This document shows, piece by piece, positions 8,119-15,889 of a stretch of 48,855 bases of DNA. A model generated the notes under the pieces. That model had not been told where the DNA came from and did no database searches. It saw only the letters and a list, made by a program, of their open reading frames with translations. Within the stretch, counting starts at the first letter, position 1, and each line of letters starts with the position of its first letter. A program made the position numbers and the translations under genes. Source of the DNA: Prevotella sp. (GTDB lineage: Bacteria; Bacillota; Clostridia; Oscillospirales; Ruminococcaceae); the NCBI GenBank assembly GCA_023663025.1, contig JAMPIC010000017.1:1-48855 (forward strand). The letters run 5' to 3'.

Positions 8119-9600
8119 TCAGCCTTCGGAAACTTTAGCCTGAAGCTCGGTGTTTACCTCGTCAACGAGCATGATGATCGTGTCAGCAATGGACTCTCTT
8201 GTTGTTGCCCAATCTGTGCCGTGGAACGCGGCTCTTATGCCCACTGCCGAACCGCCGTCCGTGGTGTAGCTGGCGATATCGGTGGAGCAGCCCTGTGCAA
8301 GGTCGACAATGGGATACTGCTTGGCAAGACTGTTGATCTCTTCAAGTCTGTTTACAAGATCCTCGGACCACTGAGCGTCCTCCATTCTCTTCTGACGGAA
8401 TATCTCTCTTGCGCTTTCGTCGCTGCCCGCAAGGATAGTACACTCGGCAAAACGCGCAACGCCTTCGGGGTTCGACGCGCCCTTACAGAGAACATAACCT
8501 TCCAAAGCTGCCGCCTGCCAAGGATCGGAATCGGCGGGAGACGGTGTGGGAGCAAGTCCCAAATTCTCGGGCGGGATCTGATGAGTCCATGTTGCGGGAT
8601 CGCCCTCCGCTTCCCATGAACCGCCTATCCAGAAGAGCTGTCTGCCCTCGCCCATCATAGCGGGCTGGATTGCCCAGTTGAACTGCTCCAAAGGAAGAAC
8701 AAGACCGTTGTTGTAGAGGTCGTACTGGAAGTTCATAGCCTTTTCAAGGGTAGCGTCGTTAAGGTTGCAGACAAGCTGACCGTCAACTGACTGAACCGTG
8801 GGAACGCCTGCCGAATATGCCAGAGCAAGCTCGTTGTACCAGTTGTCGAGACCCCACTGGTCGTTCTCCTCGTCGACGAACTGCTGGAGCATATCCTTAA
8901 AGGTATCCCAGTTCCAATTGCCCGCCTTGTAGAGATCCCAGGGATCGTCCAGACCGTTTGCTTCAAGCGTAGCGGTGTTGTAGTATACCATATAGTTTGC
9001 GATAACATTGGTAACGAACATGAAGTGCTTGTCACCGAACCTATAGCTTTCCATAGCCGTCTTTGTGTTCGCCCAGATAGCGTCGTTGATGTCGATATAA
9101 GGATCGACAGCCTGGAACATTCCGCTTACGATGCCCTTAGGAAGATTTCTTGTGTCGCTTGCGTAAAAGTCGATGCCCTCGCCGCCGAGGATAAGTGTGG
9201 AAAGATCGTTCGGAGCGTTTTCATATGTAGTTTCATACCATTTGATAGAGCCGCCGTATTTTCTCTCGAACAGTTCCAGTTCAACTTTTTTGGAGGCGCC
9301 GTTTCCGCTGGGGTTTATGTCGTAGTGAGCGAACCATTTGATTTCCTTGTTTTCAAGCTCCACGTCCTGAAGCTGAGACATTGCATTGCTGAGAGCGTCA
9401 ACCTGACTTTCGTCAAGCTCTTTCTCGTTCTTGGCAACGGTAGCAGCCGTGGTTGTTTCCGCGGTTGTAGTGGCTGCGGTAGCCTCCGCGCCGCTGTCGC
9501 CGTTGTTTGTCGTCGAACCCTCGTCATTGGAACAAGCGGCAAGCGCGCCTGTCATGGTCAGAGCGAGAAGTCCTGCCAGGATCTTTTTTGTATTTTTCAT
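8119..9600 (-). CDS. Extracellular solute-binding lipoprotein (sugar ABC family), paralogue 2
   Basis: This 493-residue lipoprotein is a paralogue of the one at 4196-5593. The signal peptide ends with the lipobox LAAC, followed by an Ala/Thr-rich linker and the binding fold. It shares landmark motifs with paralogue 1, including YDINP, LGGEGIDFY (LGGSSPDIF in paralogue 1) and DDPWDLY with WNWDTF. ATG 9600 follows a strong AGGAGG site; codons upstream overlap the promoter at 9664-9692 and are not coding. The gene is monocistronic, with its own promoter and terminator, and no permease genes adjoin it. The α-galactosidase gene lies just upstream on the same strand, which hints at an α-galactoside ligand, but this is inference only. 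Confidence 0.9.
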   Translation of the reverse strand: MKNTKKILAGLLALTMTGALAACSNDEGSTTNNGDSGAEATAATTTAETTTAATVAKNEKELDESQVDALSNAMSQLQDVELENKEIKWFAHYDINPSGNGASKKVELELFERKYGGSIKWYETTYENAPNDLSTLILGGEGIDFYASDTRNLPKGIVSGMFQAVDPYIDINDAIWANTKTAMESYRFGDKHFMFVTNVIANYMVYYNTATLEANGLDDPWDLYKAGNWNWDTFKDMLQQFVDEENDQWGLDNWYNELALAYSAGVPTVQSVDGQLVCNLNDATLEKAMNFQYDLYNNGLVLPLEQFNWAIQPAMMGEGRQLFWIGGSWEAEGDPATWTHQIPPENLGLAPTPSPADSDPWQAAALEGYVLCKGASNPEGVARFAECTILAGSDESAREIFRQKRMEDAQWSEDLVNRLEEINSLAKQYPIVDLAQGCSTDIASYTTDGGSAVGIRAAFHGTDWATTRESIADTIIMLVDEVNTELQAKVSEG

Positions 9601-9663
9601 ATTAACCTCCTTCCGAAGTCCGCACCCCGGCAAAATAAACCGAACGCGGCTTCGTATGTAACA

Positions 9664-9692
9664 ATTATACCAAAAATTCTTCAAATCTTCAA
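9664..9692 (-). promoter_or_regulatory. Promoter of solute-binding protein 2, TTGAAG-17-TATAAT
   Basis: On the minus strand TTGAAG (9687-9692) and TATAAT (9664-9669) are 17 bp apart, about 63 bp upstream of the start codon. Confidence 0.8.
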
Positions 9693-9767
9693 GAGACAAT
9701 TTACAGATATACTTTCAACTATCTTGTGCATTTTAAACAAAAACTTTCAACGAAAACCTTTTCGGAA

Positions 9768-9797
9768 AGCTGAGGCAAGCTGAGACAGGCTGAGCCT
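9768..9797. repeat. Three tandem 10-nt repeats in an intergenic region
   Basis: Three imperfect units (AGCTGAGGCA, AGCTGAGACA, GGCTGAGCCT) follow each other upstream of the solute-binding protein promoter. They could be an activator site or simple slippage; nothing else in 9700-9899 looks like a gene. Confidence 0.5.
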
Positions 9798-9847
9798 GCA
9801 CCCATATCACCCCCGTGGTACGAAACGAAAACGCTAAAGTTTGTCAA

Positions 9848-9863
9848 GCCCCCTCAAGGGGGC
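9848..9863 (-). terminator. Weak terminator-like hairpin after the α-galactosidase gene
   Basis: GCCCCC and GGGGGC pair across a TCAA loop, 37 bp past the end of the gene on the minus strand. The following T-run is poor. A near-identical hairpin in the same flanking context (TTGACAAAG) occurs at 41754-41768. Confidence 0.4.
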
Positions 9864-9899
9864 GGGTCAGAAACGGTGTACCCAAACATAAAAATGCGG

Positions 9900-12143
9900 C
9901 TACTGTCTTACAAAATGCACAACCTTAGACTTGAAATCCCCGTCAAGACTTACAAAAATTCCCGCATTCATCAGCGCAGAACCCGTCAGAACCTCGCCTG
10001 TTTCCATATTTTTGTAATTTGCTTCACTATCAAGACCTTTCAGCTTGATACGCCTGCTGCGGTAATTTGGTCTGCCCAGAACCTGCACAAAGGTGAACGC
10101 CGCCTCGGACTTGTCCTTTGCAACAAAAATCCAAGCGTCCCACATATTGTCCTCGAAAACGTTTCCGATACGGTACTGGTCGCCCGTGCGGATAATGGGG
10201 TTGTACTTGTTGAACTCCGCGATTTGGGCGGGAATGGCGTCTCTGTCCTCCTGCGGTATGCGGGTAACGTCAAGCTCGTAGCCGAAAGTACCCACCATAG
10301 CCACGTTGCCCCGCGTGGAAAACGGCGTGGAACGTCCCACCGTGTGGTTCGGGCAGTCGGAAACGTGCGCCCCCATTGCGGACGCGGGGTAGCAGATTGA
10401 CGTGCCGTGCTGTATCTTCAAACGCTCGATAGCGTCGGTGTCGTCGCTGCACCAGATCTGCGGCGAGAAATACAGCATACCCGGGTCGAACCGCGCGCCG
10501 CCCCCCGAGCAGTTCTCCAAAAGAATATGCGGATAATCGGTTGTCAGCCTGTTCATCAAATCGTAAACGCCCAGAACGTACCTATGCCAAAGCTCCCTCT
10601 GCCGCTCCTTCGGCAGATTTGTCGAACCAACCTCCGTCAGCTGGCGGTTCATATCCCACTTGATGTACTCGATATTCGCGCTGTCCAAAACCTCCCTCAT
10701 CATACCGTAAACACAGTCCCGAACCTCCTTGTTTGAGTAGTCCAGAACGTACTGCTCGCGGGACATAGTAAGCTCCCGTCCCCGGACTTGTATCGCCCAT
10801 TCGGGGTGTTTTTTGTACAGCTCGCTGTCCGGGGAGATCATCTCCGGCTCAAACCAAATGCCGAACTTCATACCCAGCTTGTTTACCTCGTCCACAAGCC
10901 GTTTCAGACCGCCTTTCAGCTTCTTTTCGTACACGAACCAATCCCCCAGCGAGGAATTATCCGCGTCGCGGTGACCGAACCAGCCGTCGTCCATAACAAG
11001 CATTTCAATGCCCAGTTTGGAGGCTTCTTTTGCAATGTCGATAAGCTTGTCCGTGTCGAAGTTGAAGTAGGTGGCTTCCCAGTTGTTGATAAGTATGGGA
11101 CGGCGTTTGTCCTTGTACTCGCCCCGAATGAGGTGCCGGCGGTACAAATCGTGGAAAGTCCGCGACATCTTGCCGATACCCTCATCGGAGTAAACCATAA
11201 CCACCTCGGGAGCAACAAACTCCTCGCCGCTTTCAAGCAGCCAGTTAAAGTCAAAGTGGTTTATGCCCATAACCGCCCGTGTGTACTTGTGCTGAGTGAC
11301 CTCCGCCTGAGCGAAAAAGTTTCCGCTGTAGACGAAGTTAAACCCGTAAGCCTCCCCCGTATCCTCGTCGGCGTTGTGTGAAACGAGAGCCATAAAGGGG
11401 TTGTTCTGGTGGGAGGACTCCCCTTTTACCGAGTCGATACCCTGCTTTCCGTGGTGGAGACGACAGCGTTCCATAACACGCTCCCGCGCCCAGCTTCCGT
11501 TGAGGGTGATAAGGTCGTAACCGTCGTTATCGAAGTCCACACACATTGAAAGAACCCTCTTAACATTAAGGGGAGCTTTCCCCGTATTTTTCAGGCGCAC
11601 GCTGCGGGTGATAACGTCCAAATCGTTGAAAACGGTGTACAGCAGCACAGCCTCAAGTCCCGTGTGCTTGTCTGTGCAGGTGATTTCAAGGGTTTCCGCC
11701 TCGTCATCGTTTGCAAAGGTGGCGGGAAGTCCCTCCAAAGCAGGCTTGCCCTTGTAAACCTTGTGGGAAACATACCGCAAATCTGTGGTAGTCATACCCT
11801 CACCGTCCATAACCATAAGGCAGGGCTCGCGGTAGTCGCCAGTACCGTGGCAGGGATACTCAAACGCCGTGGCATCCATAAAAGTGCCCATATCCCGCAT
11901 ATTGGTTTTTGGCACCCATGGGTTCTCCGTAAGGCGGAGCAGATAGGTCAGATCGCCGTCCGCAAGCCTTTTTCCGTAGTACCCGTGGACGAGATACCCC
12001 TCGTCGATAACGCCGAAAACATAGCTCGTGTTCGGCGCGTCCAGCTTGAACATAGTGATGTCCTCGGGGAACGTCACGTTGTCGTTTATCTGCCAAGCCC
12101 AGCGTTTGTAGTCTTTGTGATAGGTTTGAATTTTAATGCTCAT
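9900..12143 (-). CDS. aga: α-Galactosidase, glycoside hydrolase family 36
   Basis: This intracellular enzyme removes terminal α-1,6-galactose from raffinose-type sugars and galactomannan fragments. It has 747 residues, the usual size for tetrameric GH36 enzymes, with an N-terminal β-sandwich, a (β/α)8 barrel starting near the motif MLVMDDGWFG, and a C-terminal β domain. The nucleophile is Asp in KWDMNR (about residue 498) and the acid/base is Asp in CSDDTD (about residue 568). There is no signal peptide, so substrates must be imported. The Shine-Dalgarno GAGAGG is 13 bases from the ATG, rather far. It is probably the last gene of a minus-strand operon with the flippase and the 38-aa peptide. 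Confidence 0.95.
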   Translation of the reverse strand: MSIKIQTYHKDYKRWAWQINDNVTFPEDITMFKLDAPNTSYVFGVIDEGYLVHGYYGKRLADGDLTYLLRLTENPWVPKTNMRDMGTFMDATAFEYPCHGTGDYREPCLMVMDGEGMTTTDLRYVSHKVYKGKPALEGLPATFANDDEAETLEITCTDKHTGLEAVLLYTVFNDLDVITRSVRLKNTGKAPLNVKRVLSMCVDFDNDGYDLITLNGSWARERVMERCRLHHGKQGIDSVKGESSHQNNPFMALVSHNADEDTGEAYGFNFVYSGNFFAQAEVTQHKYTRAVMGINHFDFNWLLESGEEFVAPEVVMVYSDEGIGKMSRTFHDLYRRHLIRGEYKDKRRPILINNWEATYFNFDTDKLIDIAKEASKLGIEMLVMDDGWFGHRDADNSSLGDWFVYEKKLKGGLKRLVDEVNKLGMKFGIWFEPEMISPDSELYKKHPEWAIQVRGRELTMSREQYVLDYSNKEVRDCVYGMMREVLDSANIEYIKWDMNRQLTEVGSTNLPKERQRELWHRYVLGVYDLMNRLTTDYPHILLENCSGGGARFDPGMLYFSPQIWCSDDTDAIERLKIQHGTSICYPASAMGAHVSDCPNHTVGRSTPFSTRGNVAMVGTFGYELDVTRIPQEDRDAIPAQIAEFNKYNPIIRTGDQYRIGNVFEDNMWDAWIFVAKDKSEAAFTFVQVLGRPNYRSRRIKLKGLDSEANYKNMETGEVLTGSALMNAGIFVSLDGDFKSKVVHFVRQ

Positions 12144-12202
12144 CGGTAAACAAATCCTCTCGTTTTATTTTAAAATTTTCATTTCCGTAACATACCCTCG
12201 GA

Positions 12203-12215
12203 ACGGGAAACCCGT
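12203..12215. repeat. Short REP-like palindrome ACGGG-AAA-CCCGT
   Basis: This hairpin between the α-galactosidase and flippase genes recurs with the same core at 24449-24467 (GGGACGGG-AAA-CCCGTCCC) and 38387-38402 (GACGGG-GAGA-CCCGTC). All three are intergenic. A short direct repeat (AACTGTC twice) follows it. Confidence 0.55.
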
Positions 12216-12251
12216 CCTCCGAAACAACTGTCAACTGTCAGCCGTACACCG

Positions 12252-13664
12252 TCAGCCGTTCTTTCTCCTGTTCAAAATCTTTTTAAGCGTACTCAAAACC
12301 GCCCCGAAATTAAGCGCGGTCACAAGCAGGAAAATCAGTATCAGCCACAGATATGTAAGCTTAGGCTCGGTTATGGCAATGTACGCCATAACGCTCACCA
12401 GAACGGTGTTGACGACCGTCCTTATATGGTAGGCTTTAAACTCGATAAGCCTTGTGACGTCGAAAATGCGTATGAGGAAACAGGCTCCGTATGAAGCCGC
12501 CGTTGCTATAGCCGCTCCGTAAGCGCCGTACTCGGGTATCAGCAGGAAGTTCAGTATCAGGTTCGCCGCCGCCGCGATAACGCTTGTCAGCATGGAATTT
12601 ACAGATTTCTTCTTCACGTTGTAGACGCTTGACGTGAACTGGCACAGACACTGAAATATCATTGCGATCACAAGTATGGGCGTGTAGCGGTACGCGAAAA
12701 TGAAATTTTTTTCGGGGTCGCTGTCCACAATAAGATAGGTCAGCGGCTTGACGAGCATTATTATCCCCGCCGCCGCGATCATCAGCAGCGAGCTGTACGC
12801 CCCGTAAATTTTCGTGTAGAATTTAGACAGTCCGCTGTCGTTCCTGTTCTCGATGGCGGACATCTGCCAAGCCTGATAAAACAGCGTGGTGAACATCATC
12901 AGCAGCGACGGTATCTTGTAGGCGACGCTGTAAACGCCGTTCACGCCGCCTCCGCAGAGGCTTTTCACGAACCATCTGTCCGAGGCGGAGGTTATCCACC
13001 ACATAACGTAGGCGGGAATAAGCGGCGCGGAATATTTTATCATATCCGCAAAAAGCTTTTTGTTAAAGTATGTAACGTCCAGATATTTGTGCAGACCCGC
13101 CATAACGGTAAGTCCCGCAAAGGATACCGCGTCGGACAGTATTATCGACAGCACATATCCCGTCACGCCCATATCGAAGCAGACGAGAAAAATTATGTTG
13201 AATATGACTATCGTCAGCGCGGAGACTATCCCGTCCAGCGCGAAAAGCTTGACGTAGCCTTTCGCCCGCACGAAATTGGAGGCTATCTGCCGGAAACAGG
13301 AGCAGTAACAGCATACAAAGAGTATAAAACTGTACCGGTTATACATCTCGAAAAGATTGAAAATGGGCATGGCAAGGGTGAGCACTGTCAGTCCCATAAG
13401 CGTGGAGCAGACGGCGACGGTGTAGACCTGCCGTCCGTCGGTTTTTTTCTCCATGCCGAAGCGTATCACCGCGTCCGCCATGCTGAGGGTGACGATAGGG
13501 TACAGAACGTTCACCGTCTGGATAAGCAAGTCGGCCATGCCGTACTGCTCGTCGGTCATGCAGCCGGTGTAGAGCCGCATTAGTATAAAGCTGAGGAATT
13601 TCGCCCCGAAGTTGCCTATGGCGAAGATCAGGGTGTTTCCCGCCAGTTTCTGATATTTATTCAT
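12252..13664 (-). CDS. Oligosaccharide flippase, Wzx/MATE-like superfamily
   Basis: This 470-residue integral membrane protein has about 12-14 hydrophobic segments and the N-terminal pattern of polysaccharide exporters (NTLIFAIGNFGAKFLSFILM). Such proteins move lipid-linked oligosaccharides across the membrane for capsule or wall polysaccharide synthesis. GGAG lies 13 bases before the ATG at 13664. No glycosyltransferase genes adjoin it, which is unusual for a flippase, so its substrate is unknown. It lies between the 38-aa membrane peptide (gap 46 bp) and the α-galactosidase gene (gap 108 bp). Confidence 0.88.
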   Translation of the reverse strand: MNKYQKLAGNTLIFAIGNFGAKFLSFILMRLYTGCMTDEQYGMADLLIQTVNVLYPIVTLSMADAVIRFGMEKKTDGRQVYTVAVCSTLMGLTVLTLAMPIFNLFEMYNRYSFILFVCCYCSCFRQIASNFVRAKGYVKLFALDGIVSALTIVIFNIIFLVCFDMGVTGYVLSIILSDAVSFAGLTVMAGLHKYLDVTYFNKKLFADMIKYSAPLIPAYVMWWITSASDRWFVKSLCGGGVNGVYSVAYKIPSLLMMFTTLFYQAWQMSAIENRNDSGLSKFYTKIYGAYSSLLMIAAAGIIMLVKPLTYLIVDSDPEKNFIFAYRYTPILVIAMIFQCLCQFTSSVYNVKKKSVNSMLTSVIAAAANLILNFLLIPEYGAYGAAIATAASYGACFLIRIFDVTRLIEFKAYHIRTVVNTVLVSVMAYIAITEPKLTYLWLILIFLLVTALNFGAVLSTLKKILNRRKNG

Positions 13665-13710
13665 TTGTGAAATTACTCCGTGTAATTTATTTTATGCTTA
13701 GTACTTTCGG

Positions 13711-13827
13711 TCATACATCAATGTACTTTTTATTATCTCTGTTGAGGATTTCCAGCGCAATGCGAACGAGGGCAACTCCGCCGAGCGACACAGCCGCAAG
13801 CCACAGAGCGCGCCATAAGGTTTTCAT
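13711..13827 (-). CDS. Small single-span membrane peptide, 38 aa
   Basis: This short gene encodes one hydrophobic helix (about residues 5-27, with WRALWLAAVSLGGVALV) followed by a charged tail, NRDNKKYIDV. It has a GGTGAT binding site just upstream, lies 46 bp before the flippase on the same strand, and has an extended -10 promoter about 55 bp upstream. These features support real translation. The function is unknown; small membrane peptides next to a transporter often act as accessory or regulatory subunits, but that is only inference. Confidence 0.6.
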   Translation of the reverse strand: MKTLWRALWLAAVSLGGVALVRIALEILNRDNKKYIDV

Positions 13828-13882
13828 AAAATCACCGCCGAGTTCCAAAATTTGCCGTTAAGGGCATAAACTATACAAAAAT

Positions 13883-13891
13883 ATTATACCA
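13883..13891 (-). promoter_or_regulatory. Extended -10 promoter of the 38-aa peptide/flippase operon
   Basis: On the minus strand TGGTATAAT forms an extended -10 (13883-13891). The -35 region is poor. Confidence 0.6.
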
Positions 13892-13948
13892 CATATTTTT
13901 CGGAAATGGAATAGCTTTTGAAAAAAATCGCGCCGGATTTGAGAAAAA

Positions 13949-14038
13949 GTATAACTTGTTGTTTAGCGCAGAACGAGCAGCAAGCACTCCGCGGCTTCGC
14001 CGCCAATATTTCCTACTTGTCTGTAAACAACAATTTAC
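13949..14038. repeat. Palindromic intergenic element, copy A (90 bp)
   Basis: This is the shortest member of a family bounded by inverted repeats. The right end TAAACAACAATTTAC (14024-14038) is exact, while the left end is a diverged TTGTTGTTTAGCGCA. The interior holds a small GGCTTCGCC hairpin, also present in copies C and D. It contains no coding sequence and lies next to the exporter terminator at 14048. Confidence 0.7.
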
Positions 14039-14047
14039 ACCTTCACA

Positions 14048-14081
14048 AAAACGGCGGAAACGATTGGGTTTCCGCCGTTTT
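14048..14081 (-). terminator. Intrinsic terminator of the first ABC exporter operon
   Basis: A perfect 14-bp stem (14048-14061 with 14068-14081, loop GATTGG) lies just past the stop codon on the minus strand. AAAA at the left edge provides the U-run in the minus-strand transcript. Confidence 0.85.
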
Positions 14082-14086
14082 GTTTT

Positions 14087-15865
14087 TTAAACCGCCGCGC
14101 TCTCCTTAGCGTGGCACAGCTTATAGTAATCTCCCTTTTTCGCCATAAGCTCGTCATGCGTGCCGCACTCCGTTATGCCGCAGTTGGACACGTACATTAT
14201 CTTATCGCAGTTCCGTATGGTGGACAGGCGGTGCGCTATGATAAAGGACGTTCTGCCCTCCAGAAGCCTGTCAAGTCCTTCCTGCAAAAGCTTTTCCGTT
14301 TTCGCGTCTATGGAGGACGTGGCTTCGTCCAGCACCAGTATTTTCGGGTCGCTTATGAGCGTTCTCGCAAAGGCGATGAGCTGCTTCTGCCCCTGGGAAA
14401 GCATCGATCCGCCCTCGTTTATCATTGTGTCGTAGCCGTCGGGGAACTCCCTTATAAACTCGTCCGCGCGGACGGTTTCGCAGGCTCTGATTATTTCGTC
14501 CATATCCGCGTCAAGCTTTCCGTAGCGGATATTTTCCGCGATAGTCCCGCTGAAAACCACGCTGTCCTGTAACATTATTCCCATCTGCGAACGCAGGGAC
14601 TTTAACGTTATGTCCCGGACGTTGTGCCCGTCGATAAGCACCGCTCCCTCGGAAACGTCGTAAAATCTTGAAATAAGGTTTACTATGGTCGTCTTGCCCG
14701 CTCCCGTAGGTCCCACAAGCGCAACGCTTTCGCCCTTTTTCACGCTGAACGACAGATTTTCCAGAACGGTCTTGCTCTCGTCGTAGGCAAAGGTGACGTT
14801 CTCGAAGCGGACGTTTCCCTCAATGGGCGGAAGCTCCTCCGCGCCCTCTTTGTCGCTTACCTTTACGGGCTCGTCGATAGCCTCGAAAATTCTTTCAAGG
14901 TAAGACACCGCGTTCACGAAGTTGTTGAACAGGTTAGCAAGGTTCAGGATAGGCTGCCAGAACCGCGAGGCGTATCCCGACATGGCGACGATAGTTCCCA
15001 GCGATACCGAGGCGGGACCTATTATGAGCAGTCCCACAAAATATATGGACGCTCCCACGGCAGCGGAAATGGTGTCCACCGTAGGCCACAGAAGATTGTT
15101 GCACACAACGGCTTTCATCCAGCTTTTGCGGTAGGCTTCGGAAAGTCTGCCGAATATCTCCGCGTTTTCGTCCTCGCGGACAAAAAGCTGCGTGACCTTT
15201 GTTCCCACTATTCCCTCGTGAAGATATGCGTTAAGATTGGAGCTTTTGTTGTTCACCTGCCGCCAAGCCCGTCTCTGCTTTGTTTTGATGAGAAGTATGA
15301 ACCCCGCCAGAAAGGGTACTCCCGCAAGAACCACGAGAGCCATTTTCCAGTGCATGGCAAACATAAACACCGCTATGAAGATAAGATTGAAGATGTCCAT
15401 AATAAAGTTTATGATGCCGTTTGAAAGGGTATCGGACACGCTGTTCACATAGTTGATGACGCGCACCAGAATTTTTCCGTGGGGGCGGCTGTCGTAATAC
15501 TCGAAGGAAAGCCGCTGCAAATGCTCGAAAAGATCGGCTCTGATGTCGAAGATTATGTCCTGCCCCACTTTTGTCATTATCCTCGAGCGCATGGCAGAGA
15601 AAATGATGTTCACCACAATTGTCAGCAGCAGCAAAGCCGCCATAAGCAGCAGCTTGGGGATATTCTTTTCGGGTATCGCTCCGTCTATGGCGCGCTGGGT
15701 TATGACGGGGGACAGAAGTCCGATTATGACCGCCGCCGCGCTCAGCAGGAGAGCCGTTATCATACGCGTTTTATATTTTGTCACATAGACCATCGCGCGC
15801 TTCAGATGACGTATGTCGAAAGGGCTTTCAAGCTGTTCGTCAACGTCGTATTTATTCCTTGCCAT
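14087..15865 (-). CDS. ABC exporter half-transporter with a consensus ATPase site
   Basis: This 592-residue fusion of six membrane helices and an ATPase domain is one half of a heterodimeric exporter, with its partner upstream (24 bp gap). The nucleotide domain has Walker A GPTGAGKT, signature LSQGQKQL and Walker B ILVLDEATSSID, retaining the catalytic Glu. In BmrCD/TM287-288-type pairs one subunit keeps this Glu and the other has Asp, as seen here. Likely substrates are drugs, peptides or lipids. GGAGTG precedes the ATG. Terminator at 14048-14081. Confidence 0.93.
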   Translation of the reverse strand: MARNKYDVDEQLESPFDIRHLKRAMVYVTKYKTRMITALLLSAAAVIIGLLSPVITQRAIDGAIPEKNIPKLLLMAALLLLTIVVNIIFSAMRSRIMTKVGQDIIFDIRADLFEHLQRLSFEYYDSRPHGKILVRVINYVNSVSDTLSNGIINFIMDIFNLIFIAVFMFAMHWKMALVVLAGVPFLAGFILLIKTKQRRAWRQVNNKSSNLNAYLHEGIVGTKVTQLFVREDENAEIFGRLSEAYRKSWMKAVVCNNLLWPTVDTISAAVGASIYFVGLLIIGPASVSLGTIVAMSGYASRFWQPILNLANLFNNFVNAVSYLERIFEAIDEPVKVSDKEGAEELPPIEGNVRFENVTFAYDESKTVLENLSFSVKKGESVALVGPTGAGKTTIVNLISRFYDVSEGAVLIDGHNVRDITLKSLRSQMGIMLQDSVVFSGTIAENIRYGKLDADMDEIIRACETVRADEFIREFPDGYDTMINEGGSMLSQGQKQLIAFARTLISDPKILVLDEATSSIDAKTEKLLQEGLDRLLEGRTSFIIAHRLSTIRNCDKIMYVSNCGITECGTHDELMAKKGDYYKLCHAKESAAV

Positions 15866-15889
15866 GTTATCACTCCTTTGACGGCGGGA

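Noticed and set aside
9768..9797. CRISPR-like repeats
   Set aside because: The units are only 10 nt and directly adjacent, with no spacers and no cas genes in the window.
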